In this document: in pieces, positions 11,401 through 24,454 of the stretch
Layout of the letters: the number at the start of each line of letters is the position of its first letter
Numbering within the stretch: the first letter of the stretch is position 1
Origin: Martensiomyces pterosporus
Taxonomy: Eukaryota > Kickxellomycota > Kickxellomycetes > Kickxellales > Kickxellaceae
DNA length: 64,000 bases
Reading direction: 5' to 3'
Assembly: GCA_025201845.1 (NCBI GenBank)
Contig: MU604019.1
Coordinates: forward strand, 1 to 64,000
Translations under genes and position numbers: made by a program
Notes under the pieces: model-generated
What the model was told of the DNA's origin: nothing
The model's database searches: none
What the model saw: only the letters and a program-made list of their open reading frames with translations

Positions 11401-14400
11401 CCTTCGGTCGACCGTTAGCAGTGCGTAGAAAATGGACCCTCCATCGCGCACAAAGAACATGCTTCTCTGGTTCGCAAGGCGGTTGTTCATCATTCCGCTG
11501 GCAAGCACTGCCTGTATAGCCTTGCTGGGCGAGATGCGAGGATGGAGCGGAAATACGCTGGTGAACTGCTCCTCGCAGGCATAAAAGTCCGGGTTGTCGG
11601 GGATATATGGCTTGAGGATAGAGGCGATGTTGAACGCGTTGCCAGATGACGCAGCCGGTGCCTCTAGGCCAGCTCGGATGCGAGCAGGTCCTGCCAGCGC
11701 TGACGGCTTGTGCGGGTCCCTCGCCACCGACTGTTCAGCAGCCGGATGAGCAAGTGCAGACAGGTTCGGCAGTGCCACCTGCGATCCCACTTGCGATGCA
11801 GACAGCATCTCATCGCGGCCAGCGTGTGCATCAAGGTTGTGCGACATGCGCATTGCTCCGGCGCCAGCAGGAACATTCGCTCGAGCAGCATCGGGGAGCA
11901 CCAGCAGGTCGGGGAATGCGTGGGTCTCTGCCATCTCCTCGAGCAGCAGACGAGTGTTTGCCGCACGCAAGGCGACCATCAGCAGCTGGCGCGTGGCTGC
12001 AAGAACGTTGTCGGCTGTTTCGCCGGTGACTACAGAGTAGTTGTGCGTCAGTATGCGCACGCCGTCCAAAGCAGCGGTGGGCTTGATCAGGAACCACGAG
12101 GGGATCACGTCCGAAAGATCCACTGCCGCAATCTTCTGCTGGCTCTCGCTTGGCTCGCCACCTGCTGTGGCTGCGGCCGTGGCTGCTACAGGTCCATGGT
12201 CGCTGTCTCGACTCGGGTCGCTCTGTGCCCGCGCCCTCATGCGCGCCCGAGCCTTCATGCGGTCGGATCGGCTGCGGATGTCACGCATATAGACGATTCC
12301 ACCGAGCTCATGCAGCCTGCCGATCGGGTAGCTGCTCGACGAGTTGTCTTGTTTGAGCAGCTCGCGCATGACCAGATCCATCGCATGACGGCGCTTCGCC
12401 TCATCCGGCGTTGAAATGAGGAACTTCAAATCCACCTTGTGGTGCGAGAACTCGAGCACATCACTGGGGACCTCTTCGTCGACTGTGGTGGCGATCGTAT
12501 GCCACACCTGGTTGAGCAGAGGAACAGTGACTGGCTTGATGTCGCGAAGCGCATACAGGGTTTCCTGCGCAATAAAGCGCAAGAACTTCCCGTGGCAGTG
12601 GCGAACAAGCTCAAGCTGGTCGTGCGGAAGCCCCTCCAGTGTTGCCAGCTGCGCATCAATCCTCTCCTTTGCAATGACCGCAGGGGACAGAACGTCCCCG
12701 CTAGCTCCAGCCGCAGCAGCTCTTGCTGCACCGCTTTCCTTTGCGGATGCGGGATCAAGCGTGCCAGGGACAAGCGACGATAAGGACATTGTCTTTTGGA
12801 ACAGCCGCGTCCACCGGCTCTCGAGCTCCTGCTTGTCAGGCTTTGATAGCAGGATCTTCACTGGCTCGGCACTCGCGCTTTCAGCAAGCTCGGGTGCATC
12901 GCTTTTTTCGCTGCCCTTGACCAGCGACTCGTCAGGCAAGTACAGGCAGTTGATGTGGAGGATGACGCGCACATCCATCGATGGCTCAAAGTGGTCCGTT
13001 GGGGGGCGCCAGGAGATGCCTGCGTGCTCGCACAGCCTTTCAAGCGAGAGCGGCAGCTCGCTGATTGGCATGTTCAGCCGCTTTTTGTGCGTCCGCTCGC
13101 CATCAACAACCTCAACGGAGCACTGGAAGTTGATGAACAGCGGGTTCTGCGCCAGCTGCAAGCAGATCTCCAGCTCCGAGCGCTTGTCTGGCGTGGACTT
13201 GCAATAGTAGTATTTGCCCTGGGACGGGTCCACGTCATGCGGGAGCGGGGTGAAGGACTGGCGAATGAGCTCGTTGAACTTTCTCTGCAGGTTCTGGCCG
13301 TCCTGCTCCTGCCACTCCTTGTCACGGCTAAGGCGCGCTGCATCCTGGCTATGGAGGAATGCCGTGATGTCCACGTCGATTGACCGCTTTTGCCAGAGAG
13401 TAGACTGCTGGGACGCCAGCAGGTCCGCCGGCGAGACCGCTCGCCTGAGCAGCAGAGCAAGGTAGATGGTCTGCAGGTAGGCCTCCGAGTACATCCTCTC
13501 GAGCTTGTTGATCTCGGCAAGAGCGTATTCGGTGAACGGTGTGGGCACGTCCTTTTGCCCCACAAACCCCTGGAGCGTCTGACCCTGGACCCTCGTGTCC
13601 TTGCAGTTGACATTGAGCGGCTTGAGGTTGAGCTTGGTCTTTGTGGCCGCCTGGCTCCGCGCCTCCATTGCACGCACATGCCTGCGCATCTCAGAGTTGT
13701 CCATGCTGCACTCCATGACCAGAGTGTATGCATTGAGCGCGGTCAGGCTGCTGCTGCCAGCGTCTGCTGACGAGTCGCCCTTAATCGACCTTTCCAGCGC
13801 CGGCGTAAACACTGGAGGGCTGGCAGGCTCCGACCCGGCCCTGGTGTGCTTTGCCGAGGCTGCCCTGGATCGCGGCTTGTGCTCGCCGTAGCCCTGAGCC
13901 ACACTGCTTCCGGGCCGTGCGCTTTCCTGGCTTGCACTGGCGCCGCCAGCCGGCTCTTCTTGGGGAGCAGCGTGGGTGGCCCTTGGGCGGCTGGGAGCCG
14001 ACAGCGGGACATTGGGCAAGAGGACCATCAGGAACGATGTGTTGTTGGGGAGGCGGATCACATACCACTTGTCCATATACAGGTGCTCGTCCAGCGCATT
14101 CGGCACGCCAGTTGCCTGGTGGACGCCTTGGCAGAACTCTGACAGCTCCTTGATGATGTTGCTGGAAAACATTAGCTTATTGAACCTCTCGGCGTTCACG
14201 CTAATGGCGTCGCAGTGTCTGAACAGCGCGTACTCGAGGAAGCAGCGGTAGGCAACGATGGTGAACTCACCCGTAGTCAGCCAGTCCGCCGACAGCTTGC
14301 TGAAGAACAGCTTGCGCGGGTGGCCGGGGTTGATGAGCGCCAGAATGAACGGATTATACTCGTTGTAGCGGTACTTTTGAATGTGCGGATCGTACTTGCC

Positions 14401-17400
14401 GTTATTGTCCTTGTCGAAGAGGGTGAGCATGAACCGCTCCAGCAGAATAGCATACCGCTGCATGGCGTTGGTGCCAACATGCACAATCTTGAGCTTCTTC
14501 TGCCCCACAAGCTTCACCGTCTCGTCCCTGTCGTGCGTTTTGTAGTACTCCGTTGCCTTGATCGTGTTGGTGATGTTGCCATTCTCGTCGAGCTCCCGGA
14601 TCTCCAAGTCCTCGTCAGGGTCAGGCTCCGGGGTGTACTCGTATGTGGGGTCGTCGAGCGTGATTGTGTCCGCGCCATCAGGCTGGTTCCAGACAGCGTC
14701 GGCTGGGAGGATGTCGGGCAGCTGCAGCATACGCAGCGCAATGCGACTCGAGTTCACCACGGACATGATCGAGAACATGTTCATCCGCTTGCTGTGGAAC
14801 TCGGCGATGTTTGGCACCTTGAGCTGGAAGCAGCGCTCGGGCTGCAGGATCTGCTGGAACGTGCCCAGGGGTGCCAGCAAGCGGAAGTCGTTCTCAAACA
14901 GAGTGCGCAGGAAACGGGGAGACCAGGGCTCGAGCCATGTCCGCGCAGTGACTGACGACTGCTTCAAGTCAACAATGACCTGGTACTGGCACGCAAGTAG
15001 CAGCGCCTCGCCGTCGTGGCCCTCTCGTTCTTGGTAGTAGGTGACGCAGCTGTCGTAGTCGGACGCGCCAGGCCCATCGAGAAGCCCAGTGCTCTCGCCC
15101 TTGGCGTTGATCAGCGTAAAGTCCTGGACCAGGCGAGTCAGCCCCAGAGTCAGGGCCAAGCGGTGTAGCGCCTGGCGCACAATCTCCTTGTCCGACCCCT
15201 CGCCGCTCAGGTCCTCTCTGGTGCCTTCGCGGGCAAGGTACGTCCAGCGCCAATCGACGACGTACGTGTGCATGTCCCCAATGTCACGGGTGCTGAGGAG
15301 GCCGGGCGGCGCCCTCTCCGTAAGGTCGACGTCCATGGGTAGCAAGTGCAAGGGCCGAGCTGCGCGCACAACGGTGTCGCGGTTGGGGTCGCAGTATGCG
15401 GGCTTGAACGACTCTGCGAAAGTTGGCAGGCAGTCCATGACAACCTTGCGCGTATCTACTGATCCGTTGTACACGCTGAACGAGACCCGCAGGACCCAGC
15501 TTGTTGCCATCTCCCAGTGAGCAACGATAAACACCGGCGTCATTACTGAAAGGCGGAAGCTGTCCTGCAAGAACACGACAGAAGTGCCTTCGTCCTTCAG
15601 CAGCGCCCAAGTGCCAGCGCTGCAAACGTGTGCGCGGAAGTCGTTGAGGATGCGCCGGCCCTGTGCCGCGGTGCCTGTAAAGTCCATGCCGTCGACATAG
15701 GAGAGGATGAGGTCGGAGTCTATAAATATCGATGTTGTGTAGTTGAAGCTGCTCAACGACGCGGTGTGGGTGCTGCCGCCGCTGCCGCTTTTTGAGTACT
15801 GCCGCATGATATCGTACAGGTGGTAGTGCTGCTGGCTCCAGTCAGTGTAGCTCATGAACACACTGAGGTCCACCTCATCCGTGATCACGCGAGTCGCCAG
15901 CGGGACCGCCTCGCCAGCGAAACGGTGCACGTTGGGTATAGCCGGCGGGCTCGGCGGATCAAACACGGGCGGCTGGCCCCTGGGGCGGCTGCTGAGCGAG
16001 CTGGAGGGGAGCGTGTACATCTGCCTCATCTTCTCGTCCTTGTCCATTATTGCTGTGAGGAAGCTGTGCAGCATCTTTGCCTTGGCAAAGATATCGCCCT
16101 TCCGTCCATCGTTCTGCGTGGTCCGCAGAAACACTAGCGTGAACATGTTGTAGGAGCGGATAACGATGTCTACCATGTTGGGGTTCCGCTGCCCGCGATC
16201 CTCAACCAGCTGCGAGTAGTTGTCGCTAGCCACGCTCTCTGGTGCAGACTTTGTACCGGACACCAACGGTAGCTGGCTTTGCGCAGGATTGTCCGCCTGG
16301 CTGATGTAGTGCGTGTTTGTGATGCGGTAGACAACGACGATGTTTGGGTGCCACACCAGCTCCATCTTGATGTTGACCCGTTCGGCGATGCCGTCGCGAT
16401 CGAATCTGGACACTGACATGCTTTTGATGACAAACCCCTCGTTAATTCGCGCCTCAATAAGCAGGTTCAGGCTTACAGGGATGTTGTAGTCGTTATATCG
16501 CGCGGTTACTGTGTCAACCACGGGCGGCTTGCTGTCGGCAGACCACGGGAACTCGCAGTCGCCGCTCAGGGACAGCTGCTGGCTGATGTCTGTCTTTGTG
16601 CTCAGCCGTTCGCGCGGCATGTCGCCAAGCCGGCGCGCGCCATACTGGGTGAGGTCGTACCGGTAGCGCACCGGTGTTCGAGCAAGCCGGGATTCCCGAA
16701 TAAGCATCACCTGGTGGTAAAAGTTGGCCGTGTTAGGGAGCACAGCGCTGGGGCAGTCGCTTGCGTAGATAAAGCTGCCGCCCAGCGAGGCAGCCAGATA
16801 CAGCAGCTGCTCGTTATCACCAACAAAGCCCAGTGTTGTTTCGGGAGTGAACCCACCGCACGACCCCACCTGAATAAGAGTGCACTGTGTGTTGCGGCGG
16901 CACAGCGAGCTAGTGACGCTCTGGATCTTTGACACCGAAAAGTTCGACCTCATGACGCCATCCGTAAGGTAGATAAACACCGGCGCGCAAACCTCCGGCA
17001 TGACCCTCAGAAAGTAGTCCACGATCTGTAGGGTGTGGAGCAGCGGCGCCTCGGGGTCGTACGTGAATGTGAACGTATCGCCAGCACTTGGCTTTTTGTT
17101 TGAGCTGCTCGCACTTTCGAAGGGCGTGTGCTCGCGGCTCCTACCGCCAGGCCGCGTGCCTTTCGCGCCCTGCGCCTTCCCGGAGTTGCTGCGCTCAGGC
17201 CCAAACAGGTGCTCGGGCTGGATCGGGGGTGGCGGCGGCGGGAAGCTCGATAGGGAGTCAAGAACCTCAATCTCGTAGTTGTACAGAAAGTTGCGGATGA
17301 CTTTGATAAACTCGGATACGTTTTCGGTGTTTACCATGTAAGCGTGTGTCAGCGTGCGGCAGAACGGCAGCCTTTTGCCGTCCTTCTCGCTGGGGTACCT

Positions 17401-18160
17401 GCCTGGCGGCCTCGGGCAGTACCCAACAACGCTGGCGCAGATATGCGGCTCGACCTAGAGAAATGGCGGCAGTACATGGGACGCGTGATTAGTGCAGGCG
17501 AGCGAGTAGCACAAGAAACAGCCCCAAGGACAAGCAAATTAACAATGCAGCGGAGCAAGCCATCCACACTACCTCATAATCTGGCAGACCAAGCGTCGAG
17601 CGGACAGTAAAGGGCTGGGCCATCCCCATCACGCACTTTTCGATTGTCTCCAGCGCAACCTCGACATGGGAGCTGTTGGTGTTTGGGTCCAAGGAGTACA
17701 TGCTCTGGCTGATGTCCAAGACAAACACGACGTTGTACTCCCTGCTGATCGTCCAAAACACCGTGTCCTCTGTGAACTTGTACTTGCGATCAAGGCTCTC
17801 TGTCAGCAGCGACATGTCCTGCACAGAAAAGAGCGACCCCTGCTGTCTGTCTAGACGGTGTGGGGAGCTCCAGTGGTGCGAGTGTGAGTGCGGGTGCTGG
17901 TGCCGGGAGTTGCCGCCAGCCATGCCTGCAGCCCCGCTGGCGCCATTGCTGCTGCTGCCGATGCTGGATATGATATCGACGACCTCGTACTGGGGGTTCT
18001 CCAGCTCCTTCAGCGTGAGCGGGGTTTGCAGGTTGTTGAGGAACCACAGCGCCTGGTCGACGCGGCGCTCGTATATTGCGTCTTTCGTCACCACCACCAC
18101 GCCCTGAGCGATAGCTGCACCGTCACCCGCGCTGTTTTCGGGAGGTTTGGCTGCGCTCAT
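2482..18160 (-). CDS. SZT2: SZT2-like KICSTOR subunit (giant protein, 5186 residues)
   Basis: Two exons, 18160-17573 and 17454-2482, are joined by a 118-base phase-0 GT-AG intron (17572-17455). The spliced frame has 5186 codons before the stop; human SZT2 is about 3430. The N-terminus matches SZT2 segment by segment: a WFLNNL motif, VVFVLDISQS (about residue 146), CASVVGYCP, an IYLTDGV segment (about 360), an IQVGS segment, then a long conserved body and a C-terminal LLVLNPFAYHSVLELMF block. DISQS and LTDG resemble the metal-site motifs of a von Willebrand A fold. Extra length comes from low-complexity inserts: polyproline (about 272), Gln/His-rich (about 3225), acidic Ser/Glu/Asp (about 3905) and His/Arg-rich (about 4360). 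In animals SZT2 holds KICSTOR together, brings GATOR1 to lysosomes and represses TORC1 when amino acids are scarce. That role is inferred here. It is divergent from GSH1. Confidence 0.9.
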
Positions 18161-18212
18161 TTCCTAGTTAAATAGCGCAAACGCGGTGCTGTCCTGTATG
18201 TTGGCTAGTTAG

Positions 18213-18230
18213 GTGTGTGTGTGTGTGTGT
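18213..18230. repeat. (GT)9 microsatellite in the SZT2-like 5' leader
   Basis: Nine uninterrupted GT units lie 53-70 bases upstream of the SZT2-like start codon, next to an A-run. Length polymorphism is likely. Confidence 0.9.
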
Positions 18231-19247
18231 AGTTGCAAAAAAAAAAGCCTGTCTGATGTTTAAATATAGAATTGAACGAAGGGAGAAAATTCGCGTTGGA
18301 GCTGTGCTGGAATTGAAAGCGGAGCCAGCAGCATACACTCGGCACTGGGAAGGCTATGCTGGCACAGCAGGCTAAAAGCGCCTGTGCTGCTGCCACAGCC
18401 AGATGCACATGATGACACCAACACCAAAACATCAAATCAGGTCGTAATCGATCTGTGCCTCGCTAATCGTGAATGTCACGTGGGTGGCATATGTGCACAT
18501 CTGCGCGCACATCTGCGTGCGCTTGATGTCCCGGATGAAGACAGGTGCGCGGCGAGCGAAGCCGCTCCGTCATTCCCCGGTTCCCACACACGCGGCCACA
18601 GACACATACATCCCGGATGCAGATTGTGTATTTTGCACATGCCTGATTACTGCCTAGTCTTTTGAGATCAATCTGCGCATATACAGGCTGTACAGCCTGG
18701 GGCCTGGTTGGCCGCAGCATCCGAGGGAACATAGTGAGCTGCAGCCGCTTTTCTGCTTACGATAGCAAACAGGCGAGGTCCATCCCCTGGCGTACTTACT
18801 AATTCCCCAGATTTTAGCCTGAGGCATTTTGGCTCGCTCAGAGTGCTGCTCAGCTCACCCCCCTGAAAGCAGCTCCTGCGCGTAGGTTGCTCATGCGTGT
18901 CCTTGGCGTGTGCGCGGATGAGAGGACAGATGCGCGCGAGGGCTGACCACAGGACGAAAAGATCCGGCAGCGCATGCCTGCGTGGTGCAAGTGATGCGGC
19001 GGATGGCGCCATCAGGTCACCCTTTCTTCCCCTGTCAAGCTCTTTGGCCAAGGAAAAAGATTAACCCCTTAATAGTCAAGAGATTCGCTCCCACCCCTTG
19101 AAGCAGCAGCAAAAAGATGCATTTGCAGTTTTGCCAACATATATGTGCAACAGGTATGGCCGAAAAGACAACGACATACATGCACAGTGTTGCGAATAGA
19201 CACGGCTGATATGAATGGCTGCACTGTGCGTGTATCGAAAGTGTTCC

Positions 19248-19254
19248 TGAGTCA
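19248..19254. promoter_or_regulatory. TGAGTCA, AP-1/Gcn4/Yap-type site upstream of GSH1
   Basis: One perfect TGAGTCA lies about 780 bases upstream of the GSH1 ATG. bZIP factors of the Gcn4/Yap1 group control glutathione synthesis in yeast, which makes the position suggestive. A single 7-mer at this distance can occur by chance. Confidence 0.3.
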
Positions 19255-20036
19255 AATGGCAATGCCAACGAGACACTGTCCGCTGTCTCTACGGCACAGC
19301 CGGATAGACTGCCCAAGAGACAGCCTAAAGCCAAGCCAGGCGAAGAAAGCGGTTAACAAAACGCAAACCAACCACAGTAATTGAGTGTATGTGGAGCTCA
19401 TGTTCTCCCATCAGGGACCCGCAATGGCTCGGTCCAGGCACATTGGCCTCTTCGGCATCCGAACAGGGCGCACACACAGGGCACGCAGCCAGGCGTGGGG
19501 GAGGACAGAGCAAGCACCAGCGCCTCCGAATGGAGAGGCTAACTCGCTGCTATTCACTCTGCAAATATTGGGGGAGAAGACGACGGCAGTAGAAATCGCG
19601 CAAAGGCGAATTTGTCAGCATGGTGATTTGCTCGTGGTAACCCTCTTTTTGGGCTACTGGATTGTACCACAGCCAAGAAAGGCCTGGCTGGGACTATTAA
19701 ATAGCGCTGGGCCTCCCTCTCGATTCGACTTTTTCTCTTCTTCAAATGCGTTTATCTATTCTCCTGTCCTCCTCTCCTCTATACAACACTTTTTGCTGCT
19801 GCTCCGCACGCTGAATCAAGGAATCTTGGGTGCTTCTTTTCTTTTTGATAGACTGCCGCTGCGCTCTTCAACAGGCGCCCCTATTGTACTTTTTTTTATC
19901 GTTATCTACAACAGCCACACCTCCCTCCAAGCACGTACTTGCCATCAAAGAGGCGGGTTTTGTCTTCCGTGTGCACTCTGTCCATATCCTTTTCCAGCCT
20001 TTATAGCACGCTTAGCCTCTTAATTCCTCGTCTACG

Positions 20037-23001
20037 ATGGGTCTTCTTTCTCTCGGCACGCCACTTCCCTGGGATCAAGCCAAGGGACTTGCCTACGAAG
20101 TCCGCAAGCACGGCATTGAGCAGTTTCTACACATCTGGCGGAACATGAAGGACCGCCAAAAAGACCGTCTTTTGTGGGGCGACGAGGTAGAGTATATCCT
20201 GTAGTCGCTGCTATGTGAGCTGGGCCTTATCAATAACCCGGCCTCGATTGCCAGAACGACTCGCCCTCTTTGGAGCACCGATTTTCGGTTCTGCATGTTT
20301 TCCCTGGCTGCTCTGATCGGATACCAGGCAGCAGGTTCTATTGTCCACTGCGCACTGGCTTTCTAACAAGGGCCCTCTCTTCTGTCTGCTTTCCTGCTTG
20401 TCTGCCAACTGTGTGGCTCTCCTTTTCTGCGGGCTGCCTGTAGGTCGAGTATATGCTGGTCTCCTTGGACCACAAGAACAGACGCGCCCGTCTCTCCCAG
20501 CGCGCCCACGAACTCCTGAGCGTGCTGCAGGTCGAAGAGACCGAGAAGCTCGAGCATGCCAAGCTCACAGGCGAAAAGCCGGTGCTTGAGGCGCTGTGGA
20601 GGCCCGAATTCGGCCGCTACATGATTGAAGGTGAGTGTCCACGGATTGCCAGATGCTGTCGAGTTGTGTTGGGTGCAAGCAGAGCGGCCGGGGCGCTGCT
20701 CCCAGTCTGCCCCCTTGTCTATTTGCCGTCGTGATGAGCCGCACCCCCTTCCCCTGCCAACGCAATTCAAGGATGCAAAGGTGCCAGCACATGCAAGTGC
20801 GCAAAGCCTTGCCTCCTCTTTTGGGCCGGTGCGGTGGTAGACTGCATCGTTGCAACCAATTAGGCGCCCGCCACCACGCACGCCCCTCCTCTCGGAATAG
20901 AGGCATAGGCGTGGGCCACTCTCTAGGCCTCCTCCGTCCACATCCCCCGGGCCTCAAATGCGTTCTTATTGCGTTGTGTCGGGACGTTTCTAGCCAATGT
21001 CTTGCCTCGAAGGAAACGCCATAGCTGGTGCCTTGGGTTGATATGCACACATACACATGCAGATATAAAGTGCGGCCGGGGTCACTTGCTGTATGATCCC
21101 TCCTCTGCGTGCAATGCCTTCTTTGTCTCCCACCTCTCTTGTCAGCCTCTTGTGCTGATCCTGCTTGCTGAGCAGAAAAGCAGACCCGCATGTCCACGGC
21201 CAAAAAAGGCGCGTGATCAGAAGACACCTTGCCTCCTTTTTCGCTCCAGTTATTTGCACTGGACACCTGTCTAACTGTGGCCGCTCTAATCTGACCTTTG
21301 TCTTTGTGCTTTTTTTTTTATCATTGGTGTAGGAACTCCTGGCCAGCCCTACCGCTCGACTGTCAGCGATCTGGCCAATGTTGAGGCAAACATGAAGAGA
21401 AGGTAGGAGCATTGCTTATTGCTCAGAACTAAGGCGACGTGCTTGGGCAGCTCATCTCATCACTCGCTTTCACTGCCGGTGCACTGAACAAATACTAACT
21501 CTTCAGCTACCCAAGTCTGGATTGTAGGCGCGAAATTGTCACGGAGCTTCTGAATGATAACGAGGTGCTGCTTACAGTCGGCAGCTACCCTGTGCTCGGC
21601 AGTGGCGACTTCTTCGAGCCACAACACAAGGCCAATGGGCAGTTCTCGCAGAGCCTATTCCTGCCTGACGAGGTGATCAACCCACACCCGCGGTTCCGCA
21701 CATTAGCTGGCAACATCCGCGAGCGCCGTGGAGCCAAGGTGGCAATCAACATGCCGATTTTCCACGACCAGCACACGCCGCGTCCATTCATCGACCCGTC
21801 GATCCCGTACGACCGCAGCTTGTTCCCCGGCGACAAGGAGGCCAAGGAAGGCGCAGCGCTGCCGGACCACATTTACATGGATGCGATGGGATTCGGCATG
21901 GGCTGCTGCTGTCTGCAAATCACCCTGCAGGCACCAAACGTCAACCAGGCCCGCCGTCTCTACGACCAGCTGGCTACTGTCGGGGCTGTGATGATGGCTC
22001 TGTCGGCCTCCTCGCCGATGTTCCGCGGCTATCTGACGGATGTGGATTGCAGGTGGAATGTCATTGCTGCCGCTGTCGATGATCGCACCGATGAGGAGCG
22101 CGGCATCAAGCCTTTGGCCAAGGATCGGTTTGTGATCCCCAAGTCTCGCTACGGAACCATCGACACATTCCTTGGCTCTGACGACGGGCACTTTAAGCCG
22201 GAGTACAACGACCTCGACTTGGTGTACGACCACGACATACACCAGCACCTTGTCGACGAGGGCATTGACGATTTGATGGCCAGACATGTTGCGCATTTGT
22301 TCATCCGCGACCCGCTGGTCATATTCGAGGAGCTCCTGCACCAGGACGACTCGGTGTCTGCCGATCACTTTGAGAACATCCAGTCGACGAACTGGCAGAA
22401 CGTGCGGTTCAAGCCGCCGCCACCAAACTCGCCGATTGGCTGGCGTGTTGAGTTCCGTCCCCTGGAGATTCAGCTGACCGACTTTGAGAACGCAGCCTTC
22501 TCGGTGTTTACTGTCCTCCTGGCGCGTGCTCTACTGGCCTTCCGCGACATCAACTTGTACATCCCAGTCACCAAGATGGACGAGAACATGAAACGTGCGC
22601 ACCATAGGGACGCTGTGCTGAACGAGAAATTCTACTTCCGCCGCAACGTTGTCTCGGATGGCCAGGAGGAGGTGGCTGAGATGAGCGCGAGCGAGATCTT
22701 CAATGGCTCGCCAGAGTTTGTTGGCTTGGTCCCCATTGTGCAGATGTACCTTGATTCTGTGCCGGTGGATGCCCAGGTGCGCAGCAAGATCGACGAGTAT
22801 ATTGGATTTATTCGCGGCCGTGCAGATGGCACCATCATGACGGCGGCAGCTTGGATGCGCAGCTTTGTGAGGAGCCATCCAGAGTACAAGTTTGATTCGG
22901 TTGTATCCCCTGAGATCAACCACGACCTGGTTGTGGCTCTGGACGACATTGTTCGCGGAAGGCGTCCGGCTCCAGAGCTGCTTGGGAGCTACGCTGCTTA
23001 G
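20037..23001 (+). CDS. GSH1: Glutamate-cysteine ligase (gamma-glutamylcysteine synthetase)
   Basis: First enzyme of glutathione synthesis: it couples glutamate and cysteine with ATP in the cytosol. Four exons, 20037-20186, 20444-20630, 21333-21402 and 21528-23001, give 626 residues. Every junction is GT-AG and preserves the family sequence. The start MGLLSLGTPLPW is the classic eukaryotic GCL N-terminus. Metal-ligand glutamates are present: E50 and E52 in WGDEVEYML, and E105 and E112 in RPEFGRYMIEG. The active-site CCCLQ (about 262-266), KSRYGTID, HFENIQSTNW, RFKPPPPNS and WRVEFRPLE motifs are all intact, so this is the catalytically competent copy. Intron 2 is 702 bases, long for a fungus. 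The leader is C/T-rich. A diverged tandem copy lies 1.45 kb downstream on the same strand. Confidence 0.96.
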
Positions 23002-23554
23002 ACCTGCTCGCCGGTGCGCACCTGCTGGTCTTTTTATCTCGTATTGCCCAAGTCTGCCCAACGCTGCTGCTGTTTTCCCCTTTCATTGCTCTGCTCCAAG
23101 CATCACCAGGTGTCTGCCCATGTTTGTTCTCCTAGTGCACTTTTCGCCAAATGTATGTCCTCGCTGGAAGAATCAGCTGCAAGCAGCAGCTGTCTGGTAG
23201 AGGCAGAGATGCAGAGATGCAGAATCGGAAGCCGGCAAATGTGAGCTGCCATTATGCGGTTGTTTTGGGGACGGTGTTTCTTGTTTGCAGGCCAAAACTA
23301 GAAGCATGGGTCCTTTGTTGCCTCATTTCGGCACATTTTGCCAGTGTGCCTAGCCTATTCAGCCATATATGGCGGCGATGCACCATGACATAGCGGAAAG
23401 AAAAATAAGCCGCGCAAGAGGCCCCGACGCTGAGCATCTGCATTCGCGGTAGCAGCAAAACTTTGAATGCTGTATTTCAGAGCTGGCGGGTCTGGGCCTG
23501 TGAAACCCCCATTATGCACATCACGCGCCTTTTAAGGCGGGAACAAGGGGTGGT

Positions 23555-23589
<35 letters not shown>

Positions 23590-24454
23590 GATGGTGTATT
23601 TGTTGTGGCCGTGGAGGCGTTTCCTGGGGCTTGTAAGCGTGCAGAGCAGCAAGCCCATACATGCACCAGCAAGCATGCCGCAAGAGTTTGGAGATGAGCA
23701 CGCTGAAGGCAAATCATATATGGGCATGCCGATTATATGTCGGCAAAGCACCGGCGATAGCGTATCACTGGGGCATGCTGCATCTATAATAGACATGCGC
23801 GTATGCAGGTAAGGAGTGGCCCCTCTTGAGCTTAACCCGGGGAGGGCGACAGGTTGCGCGATCTTGCCAGCCGCGCCACGCTGCGCCGGAGTGCGCCAGG
23901 GGCGAGCTGGCTGGAACCTCTTTACGTCAGACCTAGGCGCCACAAAAGGCACTGTTTGTGCAACCGCAACGACAACAAAAACAAAAACGCAGCAGCAAAG
24001 AGGGAAAGGCAGCTTCTACATTTAGCGCGAAATCCGAACCCCCTCTGCCCTTACCCGGAAAAGCTGGCGACGAGGCCAGCTGGGGAGAGGCAAAAAATGG
24101 ACGGGTGGAGCGTGCAGAGCACACGGGTTGGCTATTGCAGGCTGATGTAATTGGTTGCACACCGGTGCTGCAGCTTGTATCCACCAAAATTTTGCCCCCC
24201 TTCCTTCACACAAGGTTTAATATTAAGTGGCATGGGCAGCAGGTCTTGGGCTCTTTTCTCCCTTCGCCAGTCGCCTCCTGTCCTCTTCTCACCTTGCTCC
24301 ATCTATAATATCACGCACACGCTGACCACTTCGCTTTGTCCTGTTTTTTTTGTTTCTTTTATTTGCATGGGGCTTGCTACTTGACCACTACCAAAACTGA
24401 ATACGCCGCCAGCAGCCTACAGATAAGCACCCGCCACATCCCCCTGCCCTTGCA
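23002..24454. other. Intergenic region between the two GCL-family genes
   Basis: 1453 bases without a supported gene. It holds a (TGGC)n microsatellite at 23555-23589, an inverted CCAAT (ATTGG) at 24150-24154, a TATAATATC-like patch at about 24304, and a T/C-rich leader before the next start codon. Confidence 0.5.
23555..23589. repeat. (TGGC)n microsatellite
   Basis: About eight and a half uninterrupted TGGC units lie roughly 550 bases past the GSH1 stop codon. Confidence 0.9.

Larger units (their letters stand above)
18161..20036. other. Divergent intergenic region between SZT2-like gene and GSH1
   Basis: 1876 bases with no supported gene. It must hold both promoters. It contains a (GT)9 run near the SZT2 side, an AP-1/Gcn4-type heptamer at 19248-19254, an A/T-rich TATTAAATAG at about 19694, and a strongly pyrimidine-rich leader from about 19710 to the GSH1 start codon. 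Confidence 0.5.
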
